From the NCBI RefSeq assembly GCF_018139145.2, contig NC_059479.1, positions 7,068,001 through 7,132,000 of the forward strand: DNA of 64,000 bases. Reading direction: 5' to 3'. The DNA comes from Gymnogyps californianus. Taxonomy: Eukaryota > Chordata > Aves > Accipitriformes > Cathartidae. Shown here one piece after another: positions 60,464 to 64,000 of the stretch; the stretch's first letter is position 1; every line of letters starts with the position of its first letter. The notes under the pieces are model-generated. The model ran no database searches and was not told the origin of the DNA. It saw nothing but the letters and a program-made list of their open reading frames with translations. The position numbers and the translations under genes are program-made.

Positions 60464-60727
60464 CTGGGCATGAGGTTCCATGGTATGGAATATCCCTTTG
60501 GCTAGTTCGGATCAGCTGCCCCGGCTCTGCTCCCTCCCAGCTCCTTGCACACCTGCTTGCTGGCAGAGCATGGGAACCTGAAAAGTCCTTGGCTTAAGAT
60601 AAGCGCTACTTAGCAACAACTAAAACATCAGCGTGTTATCAACATCATTCTCACACTAAATCCAAAACCCAGCACTGTACCAGCTACTAAAAAGAAAGTT
60701 AACTCTGTCCCAGCTGAAACCAGGACA

Positions 60728-60732
60728 CAAGA
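60728..60732. repeat. Target-site duplication, right copy (CAAGA)
   Basis: Identical to the left copy at 60118-60122. It fixes the right boundary of the LTR at 60,727. Confidence 0.85.
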
Positions 60733-61904
60733 CAAAGCATTTACTGTGAGGACTGCAAAGCTTTACTTTCCTTAATTGTTTTACAATCCTTTCCTGCTAA
60801 TGTAGAAAGTCTCTTTATGACCGTGAGACTCTCATAGCTTTAAACTACTCTCTCATTTTCTGGGGACTTCACAAGTTCCCAGCACAACCTAAACTGGGTA
60901 TGGTAAAGGAGACCTTAAAAGTTCTCTTCCTTTTTCCTACCTTTTAGGAAGTAGTATCAAACTGTCCTTTAAAAATGAATCTACATTTATGATTCAGTAG
61001 AGTACTGCAGCCCAAGGGCCAGCCTAGAAAAGCTGCTGTAAATCATTCAAAGTAGGGAGATAACAACACCATTATTTAAGATCTGTCTATATATTATGTA
61101 TGTTTGCAAAACAGAAATAGGTGTCTCTGACTGAATACTAGCATTCCAGCCTATTTTTGAGAATTAATTTCTGTGACTCACTGTAGTCTTTGATCAATTT
61201 TCATCACTGTTCAGTGAACAACTTCATGTTTACTTATCTGAGTTTTTTTTAGAAGTACTTATAATTAAAGTAAATCCAGCATGTTGTAACAGTAGACTAC
61301 TGTCTTGCTATTGTGGAAACAGTGCTCCAAAATGCTGAATTTTGGCTGTCATACGAAACTATAAAACTATACTTAAGGGGGTGGTTTATGTTATATCTAG
61401 TCCAATTTAACTGTGAGTGATGTTAAAAGATGCAGTCCTATCATTGCTTCCTCTTGTCCCTCTGTTTCCTCCTTTACATTATATTTAGCAGTCAATCACA
61501 TGTAGAAACAACTGAAAACTGATTTAACAACCCTCTCCCAAAATACTAGTTTTCCATCGGATTAGAGAACTGAACTGACTCAATCTTTGCCACTGAATCT
61601 AATGGACTGCAAATGTTAGGGGAAAAATAAAGTGCTTCTTTCAGTGGAAGTTTCCAGTTACTTTAGTTTATATACACTGTGCAATCATGCTCTAAATTAG
61701 TAGATTGCTAGTAGGCTTCTGACTTCCGCTTAGCGTATATTTTGGACTATTTTATTTAAAAGGTAGAACGCAATTATAACATCTCAGCTAAGTCTTTGTT
61801 ATTGACACTTTTAACCTTTCTTGAAACCTTGGTAGTACGCTGCGTTTTTGTAAAGTATTACTGCTGGCATTAGAAGCAATTCCTGATTTATTATTATGTG
61901 TCAG
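60733..61904. other. Non-coding DNA, no gene seen
   Basis: AT-rich sequence with no recognisable exon or element. The part nearest 61,900 may belong to the LINE remnant that follows, but no block can be aligned by eye. Confidence 0.7.
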
Positions 61905-62410
61905 TTTAATTAACATGCTGTTTCACTCCCTCTTCCAGATTGTTAATGAAGATGTTAAATAAACAGGACCAAACAGTGATCCCTGCAGAGCTCCACCAGA
62001 CACCTCCCACCAACTTGATACATTGCCATTTTTCATTACCCTTTATTTGCACTCAGCCAGCCATTTTTAAATCCAAGTGACAGTACTCCGTGTCCAAGCC
62101 AATTTGAATTAATTTTGCAAGTAAAGATTTTGTAAGACGCTACATCAAGTGTTTTACTCAGACCAGATATATTACACATGCTTTCATCCACTAATTTTCT
62201 AAAGCTATCAGAAAAAGCAATCAAGCTTTGAAGATTACTAGTGCACCCAGCCAGCTTTTTGCTGGTCTATTCACTTACAAAACCAATCCTGGCATTACTA
62301 AAGAATTGCCACTCCTTTAGCTGATGACTGATTTAAAACAATGTATCTGTCTAATCCATTACCTTCCCAAAATAACATACAGCCCTGATTATTCCTCCTA
62401 ACTTTTAGTT
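61905..62410 (-). mobile_element. CR1/L2-like LINE reverse-transcriptase remnant (minus strand)
   Basis: The plus strand shows 'gttaatgaagatgttaaata', then 'cagtgatccctgcagagctcc', 'cagccagccatttttaaatcc' and 'ctttcatccactaattttct', which is the order found in the reverse complement of CR1-type RT. A minus-strand frame at 62036-62224 is open for 62 codons. It reads LVDE (residues 11-14), GLSKTLDVASYKI (21-33) and FKNGWLSAN (52-60), which line up with LVDEG, DFSKAFDTVSHKI and K(N)WL of CR1-clade RT. The catalytic aspartate of that motif is lost. It covers part of the same RT region as the copy near 58,005-58,160, so it is a separate insertion. The edges are approximate, particularly beyond 62,260. 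Confidence 0.7.
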
Positions 62411-64000
62411 TAGGGTTATATGGCATGTGGGTTTATGTTTTGATTGACAGATGGGTCTTTTTCTTTAAAGGGATCTGTGATTTCAGTAGCATAGCTTATG
62501 TTTATTTTACATATTTCCAGCTGTTAGCTTGTATCAGAAGTTATTCCTTACTCCCAGTATGAAAGCAAGTAGGACCTACGACACCTCTTTAATTATATCA
62601 GTGAAGGAACATCAGACTGGCAGTAGGGGCAAAACATACAGTATAGCAGGCCTAATTCTAGCCAAATCAGATTTATTTCTTCTCACAGCAGGAGGAACAT
62701 GCCAGTCAAAATAAACTTTCTCTCCCTATTTAATATATTCCCTCTCCCTCTGTTTTATTGCTTACTCATGTTATAAATTCTTGTACTTAAGACTCCTAGT
62801 CAGAGTTTGGCTTTTTCTCTTTTGGCATGTCCATTCCTTATTCTTCTGTCTCCCTAAATCTGGCCCCATTCATTTAATACCCCTGCCCTTCCTAACAACC
62901 TCTTGTTGTGGTAGTGAAGTACTGTGTTTCTTTTCCAGATGTGGTCTGGGGCACAGAGAAACTTGGTGACTTATTTCATGTTGCATATAGACTCTTTAGT
63001 AAAAGTGGGAAGGTTTCAGGTACACTGAATTTTTTCCTCCTAAAGCCTAGCCAATATACTGGCTATTAAGTTGCTCTTTTACAGATACCCCTACTAAAAC
63101 ACTTTCTTATTCTTGCTGGCATCATTCAAATACAGTTCCTGGTGATCTCCTTACCTAGGGCTCAGTTCTGCCTCTACTTTGTTTGTGGTGTGTTTATTGA
63201 AAAGGGTCCAAAAAGTTTACTGCTATGTTTCTCAAAATTTTTCATACTATAAGTCAGCTTGTTCAGGATAAAACTTTCAAACTGAAATGTCACACTTATA
63301 AAAATGCTGATTTTTTTGGAAACTTTTATGAGTTTAGGTCACTGGGATCCTACAACAGGTGTATTGTTTATTGAATTTTTTTTCTTTATTTATTTACTTA
63401 ATTTTATTTATCAAAATTAGGAGTATCTTAAATTTAAGTCTTTCATCTCATAGTGAAATGATTACATCAGAATACCCAGTGCTTAACTTCTTTGCGTGTA
63501 TGCATGCATGCATGAAGGCAGAAAATAGATTGGTTTTTCTTCCCAATGATAAGAGAAACAAAGGTCATAGCTCCCCAAAAGTCTAATTTCAGCAAGACTA
63601 ATGCATATAATACAGCATAGTTCACTTAATGAGGATGAAACGTGTAGATGGGTGAACAAGTGTATCGTCAGTTTTGATTTCCCAGTGGAAAGAATATAAA
63701 ACAATACCATAATTTAAAATATCTTTCTTAAAAAAATCTCTGATTAAGACACAAGCAGTATTATATAATCCTGTTTTGAGCTGGAAACAAGGAAAGCAGG
63801 CCTCATTTTTTCTCTGCTCAGCCTTTTCAAAATATCCTACGTTAGATGCTTCCATGCATGTTGTGAAAAGCTGGGCACACATTTTGGGCTCTTGCCTTGA
63901 TATTTAAATGAGGTTGCACTTGTAGGAAGATGATGTTTCACAGAAATACTTCTGTGGTAATGCTTTCATGGCTGTGCAGCGAGACGGTCAGAAAAAGAGC
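62411..64000. other. Non-coding DNA, no gene seen
   Basis: No gene is recognised. A (TGCA)n palindromic microsatellite lies at 63501-63514. Overlapping minus-strand frames at 63483-63710 and 63622-63882 (75 and 86 codons) have no family resemblance. Confidence 0.7.
63501..63514. repeat. (TGCA)n microsatellite
   Basis: The self-complementary alternating run tgcatgcatgcatg. It is a short simple repeat that explains the repeated C, M, H and A residues in the overlapping short frames. Confidence 0.85.

Larger units (their letters stand above)
60123..60727 (-). mobile_element. Solo LTR of an avian ERVL-like endogenous retrovirus
   Basis: A 605-base LTR bounded by TG...CA. On the minus strand, which is its sense strand, it runs from tgtcctggtttcagctggga through a U3 with gatattccataccatgg, then a TATA box (TATATAAA), a polyadenylation signal ATTAAA, and U5 ending in ggggttaaaccacgaca. 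The order U3-R-U5 is complete. A perfect CAAGA duplication flanks it, so it is a solo LTR formed by recombination between two LTRs that deleted the interior. No retroviral coding sequence remains. Two simple repeats are embedded: an (AAT)n tract and A16/G10 runs. LTRs of this type are common in Neoaves and can act as promoters or enhancers, but no transcript partner is visible here. Confidence 0.92.

Noticed and set aside
60295..60597. 100-codon plus-strand frame across the LTR
   Set aside because: Antisense to the LTR and entirely within it, so it is not a gene.
58266..60727. A full provirus bounded by the two LTRs
   Set aside because: Different LTR subtypes and lengths, separate target-site duplications, and no viral coding sequence in between.
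1..64000. CRISPR arrays, operons, tRNA or rRNA genes, phage or plasmid genes
   Set aside because: No regularly spaced repeats, no cloverleaf-like or rRNA-like sequence and no dense coding were seen. The sequence is clearly vertebrate nuclear DNA.

Overview
The window reads as a stretch of bird (neoavian-type) nuclear genome with no recognisable protein-coding gene. The sequence is AT-rich and CpG-poor. It is full of homopolymer runs and stop codons on both strands, and its open frames are short; the longest, 135 codons, resembles nothing I recognise. The strongest taxonomic signals are two long terminal repeats that start with the same 20 bases and belong to LTR types I know as abundant in Neoaves, plus several CR1 LINE fragments, the dominant avian retrotransposon. 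I could not name the locus. It could be intergenic desert or the inside of a very large intron.

Layout: 1-9.9 kb is unstructured non-coding DNA with one old palindromic amniote-type repeat near 7.5 kb. A decayed plus-strand CR1 fragment lies near 9.9-10.07 kb. A minus-strand CR1 3' end of an old type lies at 15.06-15.28 kb. A younger minus-strand avian CR1 3' end lies at 22.05-22.31 kb. From 22.3 to 57 kb the sequence is almost featureless. It holds simple repeats (poly-T, three poly-C tracts of 13-15 bases), a Z-DNA-prone plus polypyrimidine tract at 37.6 kb, a GC-richer island at 41.2-41.4 kb, some perfect hairpins and a 19-bp tandem duplication at 46.9 kb.

The right end (57.0-62.4 kb) is a retroelement cluster. 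It holds a 1.1-kb ancient minus-strand CR1 with a degenerate reverse-transcriptase motif, an internally deleted solo LTR (58,266-58,528), an intact-looking solo LTR (60,123-60,727) with a perfect 5-bp target-site duplication, and a second CR1/L2-like reverse-transcriptase remnant (about 61.9-62.4 kb) that still keeps a 62-codon open frame. Both LTRs lie on the minus strand, and each has its own target-site duplication, so they look like two independent insertions rather than the ends of one provirus.

I found no operon, CRISPR array, RNA gene, rRNA, tRNA or novel gene system. The most informative observations are the LTR insertion scars and the layered LINE decay. The structural oddities (Z-DNA/polypyrimidine tract, hairpins, a microexon-like splice pattern at 35.07 kb) are worth cheap checks but may be chance.
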